Source: Bradyrhizobium sp. ARR65
GTDB lineage: Bacteria > Pseudomonadota > Alphaproteobacteria > Rhizobiales > Xanthobacteraceae
NCBI RefSeq assembly: GCF_000472385.1
Contig: NZ_AWZU01000059.1
Coordinates: 211 to 37,107 of the forward strand
Length of the DNA: 36,897 bases
Direction: 5' to 3'
Below, in pieces: positions 28,749 through 36,818 of this stretch (positions are counted from its first letter, which is position 1; each line of letters starts with the position of its first letter). The position numbers and the translations under genes are program-made. The notes beneath the pieces are model-generated. The model was not told where the DNA came from. It made no database searches and saw only the letters and a program-made list of their open reading frames with translations.

Positions 28749-29572
28749 CCGCGCTGCACCTCCTGCTGAAACAACCTGAGGCAATGCGCCTTGGTCGCGA
28801 CGAAGTCCGGCTCCGATATGGTCTTGTCGGAGCGGGGCCGCGGAGCTGCGTAAGGCACGAATTCGACCACGCGTGCCGGGGCGCGCGAGAGCAGCAGCAC
28901 GTAATCTGAGAGATAGACAGCTTCTTCAAGATCGTGCGACACCAGCACCATGGTGGTCGCGGTCTCCATGAACACGCGCTGGAGCTGGTCGCGCATGAAC
29001 AGCGTCATCTCGTAGTCCAGTGCAGAGAACGGCTCGTCGAGAAAGAGAATTTCCGGCTCGACGATCAACGCGCGCATGATGGACACGAGCTGCTGCTGGC
29101 CACCGGAAAGCTGGTAGGGGTAGAGCGCAAGATCGATCTTGACGCCGAGATGGGTGGAGAGGCGCTCGACGCGAGCGTCACGCTCGCCCTTCGCCAGTCC
29201 CATCAGCTTCAAAGGATAGGCGATGTTGTCGAAGGCGCGCAGCCAGGGGAATAGCGCCTCACGATAATTCTGGAACACATAGCCGAACTTCACCTGCTTC
29301 AAGGGTCGGCCATCGAACAGCACTTCGCCGTCGTCCATCGGAACCAGCCCTGCGATCATGTTGATCAGCGTGCTCTTGCCGCAGCCGTTCGGGCCGAACA
29401 CCGAGATCAGTTTGCCGCGCGGGATATCGAAATCGAAGCGATCGTAGATCGCGGTGTCTTCATAGTGCTTGGTCAACCCACGGATCGTGACATGCGGGGC
29501 GGTGCGGCGAGAGTCATCGAACACCGCGGCAGGCCGCGTCGCGATGGTCGGGTGAGGGTTGTTCACGTTCAA
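28745..29572 (-). CDS. ABC transporter ATP-binding protein, SsuB/TauB type
   Basis: A 275-residue ATPase energising the importer. Walker A GPNGCGKST (residues 60-68), signature LSGGQQQL (155-162), Walker B EILFLDEPF (174-182), then the switch His region VSHDLEEAVYLSDYVL. An N-terminal extension of about 25 residues precedes the fold. The start is a TTG whose TTGA overlaps the stop of the binding-protein gene (29569-29572); GTG at 29566 is the alternative. Coupled to the permease by a second overlap. Family members serve sulfonate, taurine, nitrate or thiamine-precursor uptake. Confidence 0.92.
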   Translation of the reverse strand: MNVNNPHPTIATRPAAVFDDSRRTAPHVTIRGLTKHYEDTAIYDRFDFDIPRGKLISVFGPNGCGKSTLINMIAGLVPMDDGEVLFDGRPLKQVKFGYVFQNYREALFPWLRAFDNIAYPLKLMGLAKGERDARVERLSTHLGVKIDLALYPYQLSGGQQQLVSIMRALIVEPEILFLDEPFSALDYEMTLFMRDQLQRVFMETATTMVLVSHDLEEAVYLSDYVLLLSRAPARVVEFVPYAAPRPRSDKTISEPDFVATKAHCLRLFQQEVQRG

Positions 29573-30543
29573 AACTTCTGCAGGAATTTCGTGGCGTCCA
29601 CTTTTTCTGGTACGACACCGATCGAGGTACCGAAGTCCGCAAGCGCCTGCAGATCGGCGAGCTGCTCCTTGCTCATGTCGCTCACCATCACATAACCGAG
29701 CATCGGCACCACATCGACGATACTGTCCGGCGTGAACGTATTCTTGGCGAGATGTTTTCGCGCCTCATCCGGATTGGCGCTGATGAAGGAGATGGCCTTG
29801 GCCCAGGCTGCGGCAAAGCGCTTTGCCACATCCGGGCGTCTCTCGATGAAGTCGCCGGTCATGGCGCAGCCGGCGGCATAGGCGTTGGCCTGTTCGCTGC
29901 CTAGGATGTATTTCGAGATCACGCCGGCCTCGAGCGTGCGCGCCACGCCCGCTTTCACCATCATCGAGGCGTTGGGCTCGAGCGTATAGCCGCCGTCGAA
30001 GGCGCCTGAGATCATCGCGTTTACGTGCTGGCCCATGTCGAGCTGATCGATGGTGTAGTTGCCCTCCTTCAAGCCGTTCTTGGCCAGGATCGCTTTTGCG
30101 GTGTTGAGATTGGCGGGGCCGGGCGCCGACATCAATTTGGCGCCCCTGAGTTCGGCGATCGAATGTGCGGGAAAGCCGGTGCGCACCACGAACTGTTCCA
30201 TCTTCCAGACCTTGGTTTGGCTGTTGAGCGCGATGTATTTTGCCACTCCCGGCTTCTTGACGTTGGCGTTCAGCCCCTCGAGCGTGACCAGCACGGCCGA
30301 GACGTCGATCTGATTGGTCATCATGGCCGCGACATTGGGCGGGCCGCCCATCAGCTTGATCATTTCCGGCTCGATGTTCTCTTCCTTGAAGAAGCCGCGC
30401 TCCAGCGCAACGAAGTAGGGCAGCGATGATGAAACCGGGAACACGCCAACCGTCACCTTGTCGCCTGCCCGCGATGGGGCGGGCTGGGCGGCAAAAACCG
30501 CAAGCAGGACAAGCATTAGCGCGGCTCTGATCGCAAATCTCAT
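29569..30543 (-). CDS. ABC transporter substrate-binding protein, SsuA/TauA (NMT1) type
   Basis: A 324-residue periplasmic binding protein. The signal peptide is MRFAIRAALMLVLLAVFAAQ then PAPSRA. The mature chain begins DKVTVGVFPVSSSLPYFVAL, ERGFFKEENIEPEMIKLMGG, and shows NLNTAKAILAKNGL and a ligand-cleft region typical of the NMT1/SsuA fold. AGGA lies 8 bases before the ATG at 30543; a TTG 6 bases upstream is less likely. It is the first gene of the SBP-ATPase-permease operon. Sulfonate-like ligands are the usual guess; context with the neighbouring rhodanese and OsmC genes favours an organosulfur compound, but this is inference. Confidence 0.9.
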   Translation of the reverse strand: MRFAIRAALMLVLLAVFAAQPAPSRAGDKVTVGVFPVSSSLPYFVALERGFFKEENIEPEMIKLMGGPPNVAAMMTNQIDVSAVLVTLEGLNANVKKPGVAKYIALNSQTKVWKMEQFVVRTGFPAHSIAELRGAKLMSAPGPANLNTAKAILAKNGLKEGNYTIDQLDMGQHVNAMISGAFDGGYTLEPNASMMVKAGVARTLEAGVISKYILGSEQANAYAAGCAMTGDFIERRPDVAKRFAAAWAKAISFISANPDEARKHLAKNTFTPDSIVDVVPMLGYVMVSDMSKEQLADLQALADFGTSIGVVPEKVDATKFLQKF

Positions 30544-30783
30544 GCGCAAATCCTAGAAGCGAGAGTTCTCGAAGGAAGAGCAAGAAATGTGCCGTCCCGG
30601 CCAAAAAACGAGCCGCGATCCGCAACACCGTCGCTGCCAGGGGACGAAGCTTGGCTAATGTCGGCCGGTTCAACCGGGACTAATCCGCCGGCGCGGGGGT
30701 TCTACTCCTCGCGCGAACCATAAGCTTCAAACAAGCTAGGGCGGACAGGTCACTTGTCCGGGGCGACGTGAGTTCAGCTATGA

Positions 30784-31449
30784 TCAAACCGCAAGCAATC
30801 GCGCAGGCGCCGTCGCGCGCTTCTGCTTCCTCTTCGCCGGCTCGAACAGCGAGCAGGCGGCAAGGCCAGCAGTGTCGGCCACATCGGGATCGCGCGACAC
30901 CATCGCGGCGACGATCGCACCGTCGATGAGTAGCGCCAGTTGATGCGCCAGAACGTCGGGCTCGGCCGCGCCCATCTCGCGCGCGAGCTTTTCGATGTGA
31001 GCGAGCACGACCTTCTTGTGCCGGATAGCAATCGCGCGAAACTGCTTCTGGTCCTTATCGTGCTCGCCGACCGCGTTGATGAAGGGGCAGCCGTAGAAGC
31101 GCTCCTCGCCGAACCAGCTCTTCAGCGCCGGAAAGATCCGCGTCAGCTTGGTCTGCGCGTCGCCGCCACCCGATTCGATGGCGCCGATGAACCATTCGCG
31201 CCATTGCCGGCCTTCATTCTCCAGCACCGCGTGCACGAGATTGGTCTTCGAGCCGAACAATTTGTAGAGCGTGGTCTTCGCCGTGCCGGCCTGCTCGATG
31301 ATCGCATCGATGCCGGTGGCATTGATGCCGTTCTTGCAGAACAGATGCGTCGCCGCGCTCAACAGCCGTCCGCGCGCCGATTCCTCATCGATCGCAGCCG
31401 CGCCGGCAACGGCTTTCTTCCTTGCAAGTGGTTTGCCCGCTTTGGCCAT
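30784..31449 (-). CDS. TetR/AcrR-family transcriptional regulator
   Basis: A 221-residue repressor. The HTH reads LLSAATHLFCKNGINATGID followed by AIIEQAGTAKTTLYKLFGSK (about residues 28-67). The C-terminal ligand domain contains EERFYGCPFINAVGEHDKDQ and a HKKVVLAHIEKLAREM helix, with one Cys (C in YGCPF) that could sense a thiol or electrophile. The ATG at 31449 is chosen; GTG at 31458 is in frame. It is divergent from the OsmC-rhodanese operon and lies on the same strand, upstream of the ABC operon with a 240-bp gap. It probably represses one or both through the dyad near 31645. Confidence 0.88.
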   Translation of the reverse strand: MAKAGKPLARKKAVAGAAAIDEESARGRLLSAATHLFCKNGINATGIDAIIEQAGTAKTTLYKLFGSKTNLVHAVLENEGRQWREWFIGAIESGGGDAQTKLTRIFPALKSWFGEERFYGCPFINAVGEHDKDQKQFRAIAIRHKKVVLAHIEKLAREMGAAEPDVLAHQLALLIDGAIVAAMVSRDPDVADTAGLAACSLFEPAKRKQKRATAPARLLAV

Positions 31450-31622
31450 GCGCCTCACTTAATCGAACCGCGGCGAAATCATCAAGCCGCATCTTGCCTG
31501 CGTCCAAAGTAATCGCGCTGCAGCAGCATTTGCATCACCTTTGGGCAAGCGGCGACTGAGCAATCCCTTCGCGGCAACCGCTAACCATCGACAACGCTTC
31601 GGCTTTTGTTTTGGCCGGAGTC

Positions 31623-31638
31623 TGGCACGCTTCGTGCA
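31623..31638 (+). promoter_or_regulatory. Sigma-54-like promoter (or dyad) ahead of the OsmC gene
   Basis: TGGCACG-N4-GTGCA (31623-31638) differs by one base from the sigma-54 consensus TGGCACG-N4-TTGCA, with GG and GC at the proper spacing. It is also an inverted repeat GCACG-CTT-CGTGC, so it could be an operator instead. It lies about 40 bases before the OsmC start. No sigma-54 activator gene is in the window. Confidence 0.4.
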
Positions 31639-31644
31639 GGAAAC

Positions 31645-31658
31645 AGACCGTTCGGTAT
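31645..31658. promoter_or_regulatory. Candidate TetR operator
   Basis: AGACCG-TT-CGGTAT is a near-perfect dyad (one mismatched pair) of the AGACCG/CGGTCT form seen at several TetR-family operators. It lies in the 226-bp divergent region between the TetR gene and the OsmC gene, 18 bases before the OsmC start and overlapping the expected transcription start if the upstream sigma-54-like site is used. Confidence 0.55.
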
Positions 31659-31675
31659 CCCTATGGAGAAACGTG

Positions 31676-32218
31676 ATGACCGCGGTCGTCCAGAAAACTG
31701 CACTCACCGGCTGCCTTGCGCCGATCGACAAACAAGGGCTCGAGCAGCTCATCGCGAGCGGCAAGGCCAACCCCAAGGTCATCAAGACCTTGAAATGCAA
31801 GACGGTCGCCGAAGGCAAATTTCGCCACGCCAACTATATCCGCAACCTGCCGCCCTACATCGTCGACGAGCCGCCGGGCCTTCTGGGTGACGACACCGCG
31901 CCCAATCCTTCCGAGGCCTCGCTGGCCGCGCTCGGCTCCTGTCTTGCCGTCGGGCTGCATGCCAATGCGGTGCACCGCGGCTGGACCGTCAACAAGCTGG
32001 AGCTCGAACTCGAGGGCGATCTCAACATCACCGCGGTGTGGGGCACCGGCGACGTCAGCGAGAAGCCGGTCGGCTTCACCGATGTTCGCGTCAAAGTCGA
32101 CATGGAGTGCGAGGGCGTCCCGCAAGCCGAGATCGCCGCGCTGGTCGAGCACGTGAAGAAGTGGTCGCCGGTCGCCAACACCTTCATGCGGCCGGTCAAT
32201 CTGGACGTCGGCATCTGA
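31676..32218 (+). CDS. OsmC/Ohr-family peroxiredoxin-like protein
   Basis: A 180-residue OsmC-like protein, a thiol-dependent peroxidase fold that in this family can also handle persulfides. Typical sequences: YIVDEPPGLLGDDTAPNPSE (the PPxLGGxDxAPxP pattern) and ASLAALGSCLAVGLHANAV with the conserved Cys of the central helix. Other Cys are in LKCKT and MECEG. Start at ATG 31676 (GGAG 7 bases upstream); the reading frame opens earlier at 31541 but the ATG gives the family N-terminus. First gene of the plus-strand operon, in front of an acyl-CoA dehydrogenase-like gene and a rhodanese. Reduction of a peroxide or persulfide in the cytoplasm is inferred. Confidence 0.88.
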   Translation: MTAVVQKTALTGCLAPIDKQGLEQLIASGKANPKVIKTLKCKTVAEGKFRHANYIRNLPPYIVDEPPGLLGDDTAPNPSEASLAALGSCLAVGLHANAVHRGWTVNKLELELEGDLNITAVWGTGDVSEKPVGFTDVRVKVDMECEGVPQAEIAALVEHVKKWSPVANTFMRPVNLDVGI

Positions 32219-32249
32219 CGGCGTGCAGGTGAAATCGGCGGAGGGTTCC

Positions 32250-33374
32250 ATGAGTTCAAAGGCTGCATCGGTTCTCGCTCCCGTCCAGGATGATGGGACC
32301 TCCGCGACATCGATCACCGAGGAAGTTGCCGCGATCTCGCGCAAGGTGCTGGCGCCGCTGGCCGGTGCGATCGATGACGGCTCCATCTATCCGGAGGAAT
32401 TGCTCCGGCGTTTCGGCTGCGCCGGCGCCTGGAGCAGCCACCTTCCGAAGAATGGCGCCGCCGATCTGCGCTGCGCCATTCAGTCGATGGCGGCGATCGG
32501 CGAGGTCTGCGGCGCGACGGCCTTCATGGCCTGGTGCCAGAACACGCTGGTCTGGTACGCCGCCAACTCCGACAATCCCAAGCTGCTCGCGAAATTCGCC
32601 GGCGATTTTGCCAGCGGCAAGCTGCTCGGCGGCACCGGCCTCTCCAATCCGATGAAGAGTTTCTTCGGCATCGAGAAGCTCAAGCTCAGGGGATACAAAG
32701 TGGATGGCGGCTATGTCGTGCGCGGCGCGCTGCCCTGGGTCTCCAATCTCGGTCCCAACCATTTCTTCGGCACGATCTTCGAGCGCGAGGATCAGCCGGG
32801 CGAGATCGTGATGTTTCTCGCCGATTGTTCCAATCCGGCGATCACGCTGCAGCCCTGCAATCCGTTCCTCGCCATGGACGGCACCGGCACTTACGGCGTT
32901 CAATTCCGTGACGCATTCGCGCCCGACGAGCTGATCCTGGCCGATCCCGCTGGACCATTCGTGAAGAAGATCCGCGCCGGATTCATCCTGCTCCAGGCCG
33001 GCATGGCGCTCGGCCTGATCAAGGACTGCATCAATATCATGGACGAAGTGGAGCCGCCGCTTGGCCACATCAACCGCTATTTGCCGCAGCAGCCGGTGCA
33101 GTTCAGGGATCTGTTTTCCGAGCTCGAACACGAAACCATGGCGCTAGCGCGCGAGCCCTACAATCCGGATGAGACCTATTGGCGCAAGGTCGTCGCGCTG
33201 CGCCTGCGCGCGGGTGATGCTTCGGTCGCGGCCGCGCATGCGGCGATGCTCCATTGCGGCGCGCGGGGCTACCTGAAGAGCCACCGCGCTCAGCGTCGCC
33301 TGCGCGAGGCCTATTTCGTCGCGATCGTGACGCCCGCTACCAAGCAGCTTCGCAAGATGCTGGCCGAGGCCTGA
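32250..33374 (+). CDS. Acyl-CoA dehydrogenase-like flavoprotein
   Basis: A 374-residue protein of the acyl-CoA dehydrogenase superfamily. N-terminal helical domain (EEVAAISRKVLAPLAGAIDD), a middle beta domain with GGTGLSNPMKSFFGIEKLKL and GYVVRGALPWVSNLGPNHFF, then a C-terminal helical bundle ending RRLREAYFVAIVTPATKQLR. The family includes true acyl-CoA dehydrogenases but also FMN-dependent DszC, SfnB and similar enzymes of organosulfur metabolism. Given its neighbours (rhodanese, OsmC, ABC uptake) I favour a flavin enzyme acting on an organosulfur substrate, but the catalytic base cannot be assigned by eye. The start is ATG 32250 with GGAGGG upstream; GTG at 32223 is in frame but lacks a site. 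Confidence 0.8.
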   Translation: MSSKAASVLAPVQDDGTSATSITEEVAAISRKVLAPLAGAIDDGSIYPEELLRRFGCAGAWSSHLPKNGAADLRCAIQSMAAIGEVCGATAFMAWCQNTLVWYAANSDNPKLLAKFAGDFASGKLLGGTGLSNPMKSFFGIEKLKLRGYKVDGGYVVRGALPWVSNLGPNHFFGTIFEREDQPGEIVMFLADCSNPAITLQPCNPFLAMDGTGTYGVQFRDAFAPDELILADPAGPFVKKIRAGFILLQAGMALGLIKDCINIMDEVEPPLGHINRYLPQQPVQFRDLFSELEHETMALAREPYNPDETYWRKVVALRLRAGDASVAAAHAAMLHCGARGYLKSHRAQRRLREAYFVAIVTPATKQLRKMLAEA

Positions 33375-33434
33375 GCTTCACGAGCGACTTCGTTTCGATC
33401 CCCACCTGCCAACCGCAACTAGGAGAGGCTTGCC

Positions 33435-34313
33435 ATGTCGGATGTACTGATTTCTGCCAGCGAACTCGCCGATCTCTTGAAGACGGAGCCGTGTGTGCTC
33501 ATCGACACCCGCAATCCCGACGCCTATGGCGCGGGCCATCTCCCCGATGCCGTCAATGTGCATGACATCTTCACCTATCTTGCGACATCGACCCCGGAAG
33601 GCATTGCCGAACTGAAGTCAAAGTTCGCCGAGGCCTTCGGCGCGGCCGGGCTGTCGGGCAGCGAAACCGCCGTCGTCTATGAGCAATCGATGAACTCCGG
33701 CTTCGGCCAGTCCTGCCGCGGCTACTATCTCCTTACCATGCTCGGCTATCCCAAGGTGAAGGTGCTGCACGGCGGCTACGACGCCTGGGCCGCCGCCGGC
33801 TTGCCGACCACGACGGACGCGCCGTCGCCGGTGAAGGCTTCGTTCTCGATTGTGCCGGAAGCCGGCGAGATCCTGATCGACGCCAAGACCATGCTGGCGG
33901 CGGTCGGCGATCACGGTATCGCCATTCTCGATGTCCGCGATGTCGACGAGTGGATCGGCGAAAGTTCGTCTCCGTACGGCAAGGATTTCTGCCCGCGCAA
34001 GGGTCGCATCCCCGGCGCGGTATGGCTGGAATGGTATCGCATGATGAAGCCGACGGCGGAGGGGCCGCGCTTCAAGTCGAAAGACAAGATCCTCGCCGAA
34101 TGCGCGACCGTCGGCATCAGCCAGACCACACCGGTCTATCTCTACTGCTTCAAGGGTGCGCGCGCCTCCAACACCTTCCTGGCGCTGAAGAACGCCGGTG
34201 TGAAGGATGTGCGCATGTATTTCGGCTCATGGAACGAATGGTCGCGCGATCCCTCGCTGCCGATCGAAGAAGGCCTGCCTACTGCGAAATCTGTGACCAG
34301 CCAGGCGGCATAG
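33435..34313 (+). CDS. Two-domain rhodanese-type sulfurtransferase
   Basis: A 292-residue protein with two rhodanese domains (about residues 5-130 and 145-285), as in thiosulfate and 3-mercaptopyruvate sulfurtransferases. The N domain has VLIDTRNPDAYGAGHLPDAV but no Cys in its loop (VVYEQSMNSGFG). The C domain has LDVRDVDEWIGE and the active-site loop YLYCFKGARAS with Cys238, which would carry the persulfide. AGGAGAGG precedes the ATG at 33435. It sits in an operon with the OsmC and acyl-CoA dehydrogenase-like genes and two uptake-system genes, pointing to sulfane-sulfur transfer from an imported organosulfur compound. Active-site loop CFKGAR differs from both classic CRKGVT (TST) and CGSGVT (MST) loops, so donor preference is unclear. 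Confidence 0.9.
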   Translation: MSDVLISASELADLLKTEPCVLIDTRNPDAYGAGHLPDAVNVHDIFTYLATSTPEGIAELKSKFAEAFGAAGLSGSETAVVYEQSMNSGFGQSCRGYYLLTMLGYPKVKVLHGGYDAWAAAGLPTTTDAPSPVKASFSIVPEAGEILIDAKTMLAAVGDHGIAILDVRDVDEWIGESSSPYGKDFCPRKGRIPGAVWLEWYRMMKPTAEGPRFKSKDKILAECATVGISQTTPVYLYCFKGARASNTFLALKNAGVKDVRMYFGSWNEWSRDPSLPIEEGLPTAKSVTSQAA

Positions 34314-34384
34314 ATTCTGCATGGCTTTTTCCGTCCGGCCGCGCGGATGACGGCCGGACGGGAAACAGGGGCCAAGTGGGGACT

Positions 34385-35764
34385 ATGGCGATTTTTGATG
34401 ATCCTTTTGATGCGGAGCGTGACTTGCCGGGTTGTGTTTGCGGGCAGCATCGGTCGGCGAGCGAGCATGAGCAGGCAGCGCTGGCGCTGCGCTGCGAGCC
34501 GGCGGATAGCGACGAAAGGCGCTACGAACGCGTTGTTGCCTCCGCCGTCATGCGCGCCGTGTTTCCACATGATGCGACGCGCCGGGCCTTCTTGAAATCG
34601 GTCGGTGCGTCGACCGCGCTCGCAGCGCTCTCGCAATTCTTCCCGCTGAAAACGGCGACCGAACTGTTTGCCGATACTGGGGCGCCTGAGAAGAAGGATC
34701 TCAAGGTCGGATTTATTCCGATCACCTGCGCAACGCCGATCATCATGGCCGCACCGCTCGGCTTCTATGCCAAGCACGAGCTCAATGTTGAGGTCGTCAA
34801 GACCGCCGGCTGGGCCGTGATCCGCGACAAAACCATCAACAAGGAATACGACGCCTCGCATATGCTGGCGCCGATGCCGATCGCGATTACGCTCGGGCTC
34901 GGCGCGCAGCCGATCCCGTTCGCCGTGCCCGCGATCGAAAACATCAACGGGCAGGGGATCACGCTCGCGCTCAAGCATAAGGACAGGCGCAATCCGAAAG
35001 ACTGGAAAGGCATGAAGTTCGCCATTCCGTTCGACTACTCCATGCACAATTACCTGCTACGCTACTATCTCGCCGAGCACGGGCTCGATCCTGACACCGA
35101 TGTGCAGTTGCGCGCAGTGCCGCCACCGGAAATGGTCGCCAATCTGCGCGCCGATAACATCGACGGCTTCCTGGCGCCCGATAATGTCTGCCAGCGCGCG
35201 ATTTATGACGGCGTCGGCTTCCTGCACACCCTGTCCAAGGAAATCTGGGACGGCCATCCGTGCTGCAGTTTTTCGGCGAGCCGCGAGTTCATCGCAGGCG
35301 CTCCGAACAGTTTTGCCGCGCTGACGCGTGCGATCGTGGATGCCACGGCTTTTGCGTCGAAAGCCGAGAACCGCAAGCAGATCGCGGAGGCGATCGCGCC
35401 CGCCAATTACATCAATGCGCCGGTCACGGTACTCGAGCAGGTGTTGACCGGTACCTATGCCGACGGCCTGGGCGGCATCAAGACCGATCCCAAGCGCGTC
35501 GATTTCGATCCGTTCCCCTGGCAGTCCTTCGCGGTCTGGATGCTCACGCAGATGAAGCGCTGGGGCCAGATCAAGGGCGATATCGACTATAAGACGGTGG
35601 CCGAGCAGGTGTATCTTGCGACCGACACCAACAAGCTGATGGCCGAGATGGGCCTGACCCCGCCTGCGAGCGCCTACAAATCGTTCTCGGTGATGGGCAA
35701 GACGTTCGATCCCGACAAGCCGGACGATTATCTCGCAAGCTTCAAGATCAGGAGGGCGTCGTGA
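34385..35764 (+). CDS. Tat-exported ABC substrate-binding protein, NrtA/CmpA type
   Basis: A 459-residue periplasmic binding protein of the nitrate/bicarbonate/sulfonate group. It starts MAIFDDPFDAERDLPGCVCG, a 65-residue N-terminal segment with a CxCGxH motif, then the Tat motif ATRRAFLKSVGASTALAALS (RRxFLK), so it is exported folded and may carry a cofactor or oligomeric partner. The mature chain begins EKKDLKVGFIPITCATPIIM, then AAPLGFYAKHELNVEVVKTA and GWAVIRDKTINKEYDASHML, typical of CmpA/NrtA. Start at ATG 34385 with GTGGGG upstream; the frame opens earlier inside the rhodanese gene (33950). Fourth gene of the plus operon. Ligand is unknown: nitrate, bicarbonate and sulfonates are all possible. 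Confidence 0.88.
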   Translation: MAIFDDPFDAERDLPGCVCGQHRSASEHEQAALALRCEPADSDERRYERVVASAVMRAVFPHDATRRAFLKSVGASTALAALSQFFPLKTATELFADTGAPEKKDLKVGFIPITCATPIIMAAPLGFYAKHELNVEVVKTAGWAVIRDKTINKEYDASHMLAPMPIAITLGLGAQPIPFAVPAIENINGQGITLALKHKDRRNPKDWKGMKFAIPFDYSMHNYLLRYYLAEHGLDPDTDVQLRAVPPPEMVANLRADNIDGFLAPDNVCQRAIYDGVGFLHTLSKEIWDGHPCCSFSASREFIAGAPNSFAALTRAIVDATAFASKAENRKQIAEAIAPANYINAPVTVLEQVLTGTYADGLGGIKTDPKRVDFDPFPWQSFAVWMLTQMKRWGQIKGDIDYKTVAEQVYLATDTNKLMAEMGLTPPASAYKSFSVMGKTFDPDKPDDYLASFKIRRAS

Positions 35765-35786
35765 CAAGCATTGAAATCGCTCTGTC

Positions 35787-35975
35787 TTCACCTCGCCCCG
35801 CTCGCGGGGAGAGGTCGCAATGCATCGGCGATGCATTGCGGGCGAGGGGGACCCCCCGCGAACTCGGTGCGCGGCGACTCCCGCTCACCCCAGCCCCGAC
35901 AGAGCAAGCTTCGCTCGCCTCAGCGCCGCATCCGCCTTCACTAGAGCTTCGGCGGACAGGCGCGGGGAGAGGGAG
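35787..35975. repeat. Palindromic repeat between binding-protein and permease genes
   Basis: Starts TCACCTCGCCCCGCTCGCGG GGAGAGGTCG and contains the perfect 10-bp hairpin GCAATGCATC-GGC-GATGCATTGC. The rest includes AGCAAGCTTCGCTCGCCTC and ends GCGGGGAGAGGGAG, which supplies the permease ribosome binding site. The same opening recurs at 36848. A frame runs through the repeat (35761-35979) but is not a real gene. Confidence 0.7.
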
Positions 35976-36815
35976 ATGAGCGCCTCACTTCGTCCTCGCG
36001 CGGCGATCGTGTCGGTGCTGCTGTTTATCGTTTTCATCGGCGTCTGGCACCTCGCCACGCGCAGCTCGGCATCGGTCGCGACCATGAGCCCGGAATACGC
36101 CAAGCTGATGGGAGCACAAGCGACCGAAGGCAAATCGGCGATGCCGGGGCCACTCGATGTCGGCGCAAAACTCTGGGAGCATTTGCGGCGGCCGTTCTAT
36201 GACAATGGGCCGAACGACAAGGGTCTCGGCATCCAGCTCGGCTATTCCATCGCGCGCGTCGGCTTAGGCTATCTGCTCGCCGTGATCATTGCCATTCCGC
36301 TCGGCTTCCTGGTCGGCATGTCACCCCTAATCAGCCGCGCGCTCGATCCGTTCATCCAGATCCTCAAGCCCATCTCGCCGCTCGCCTGGATGCCGCTCGC
36401 GCTCTACACCATCAAGGATTCCGGCCTGTCGGCCATCTTCGTGATCTTCATCTGCTCGGTGTGGCCTATGCTGATCAATACCGCCTTCGGCGTTGCGAGT
36501 GTCCGCAAGGAATGGATCAATGTGGCGCGCACGCTGGAGGTCGGCACCATCAGGCGTGCCTTCACTGTGATCCTCCCGGCCGCAGCGCCCACGATCCTGA
36601 CCGGCATGCGCATCTCCATCGGCATCGCCTGGCTTGTGATCGTCGCGGCCGAAATGCTCGTGGGCGGCACCGGTATCGGCTATTTCGTCTGGAACGAGTG
36701 GAATAATCTTTCCATCACCAATGTCATCATTGCTATCTTCCTGATCGGTCTGGTTGGCATGTTGCTGGACCAGATCCTCGCGCGCTTCGCGCACCTCGTG
36801 ACTTTCCCGGAGTGA
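35976..36815 (+). CDS. ABC transporter permease, NrtB/CmpB-SsuC type
   Basis: A 279-residue inner-membrane permease. Start MSASLRPRAAIVSVLLFIVF at 35976, just after a GGGAGAGGGAG from the repeat upstream; the frame opens earlier at 35820 but only across the repeat. About six helices: FIGVWHLAT near the N-terminus, then ARVGLGYLLAVIIAIPLGFL, DPFIQILKPISPLAWMPLAL, FVIFICSVWPMLINTAFGVA with the EAA loop NVARTLEVGTIRRAFTVILP, and GMRISIGIAWLVIVAAEMLV. The length and the long N-terminal periplasmic insert (about residues 30-85) fit the nitrate/bicarbonate permease group. It works with the Tat-exported binding protein; the ATPase should follow beyond the window. Confidence 0.9.
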   Translation: MSASLRPRAAIVSVLLFIVFIGVWHLATRSSASVATMSPEYAKLMGAQATEGKSAMPGPLDVGAKLWEHLRRPFYDNGPNDKGLGIQLGYSIARVGLGYLLAVIIAIPLGFLVGMSPLISRALDPFIQILKPISPLAWMPLALYTIKDSGLSAIFVIFICSVWPMLINTAFGVASVRKEWINVARTLEVGTIRRAFTVILPAAAPTILTGMRISIGIAWLVIVAAEMLVGGTGIGYFVWNEWNNLSITNVIIAIFLIGLVGMLLDQILARFAHLVTFPE

Positions 36816-36818
36816 GCG

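Noticed and set aside
35761..35979. 72-codon plus-strand frame
   Set aside because: Its sequence is the translation of a palindromic repeat, not a conserved protein.
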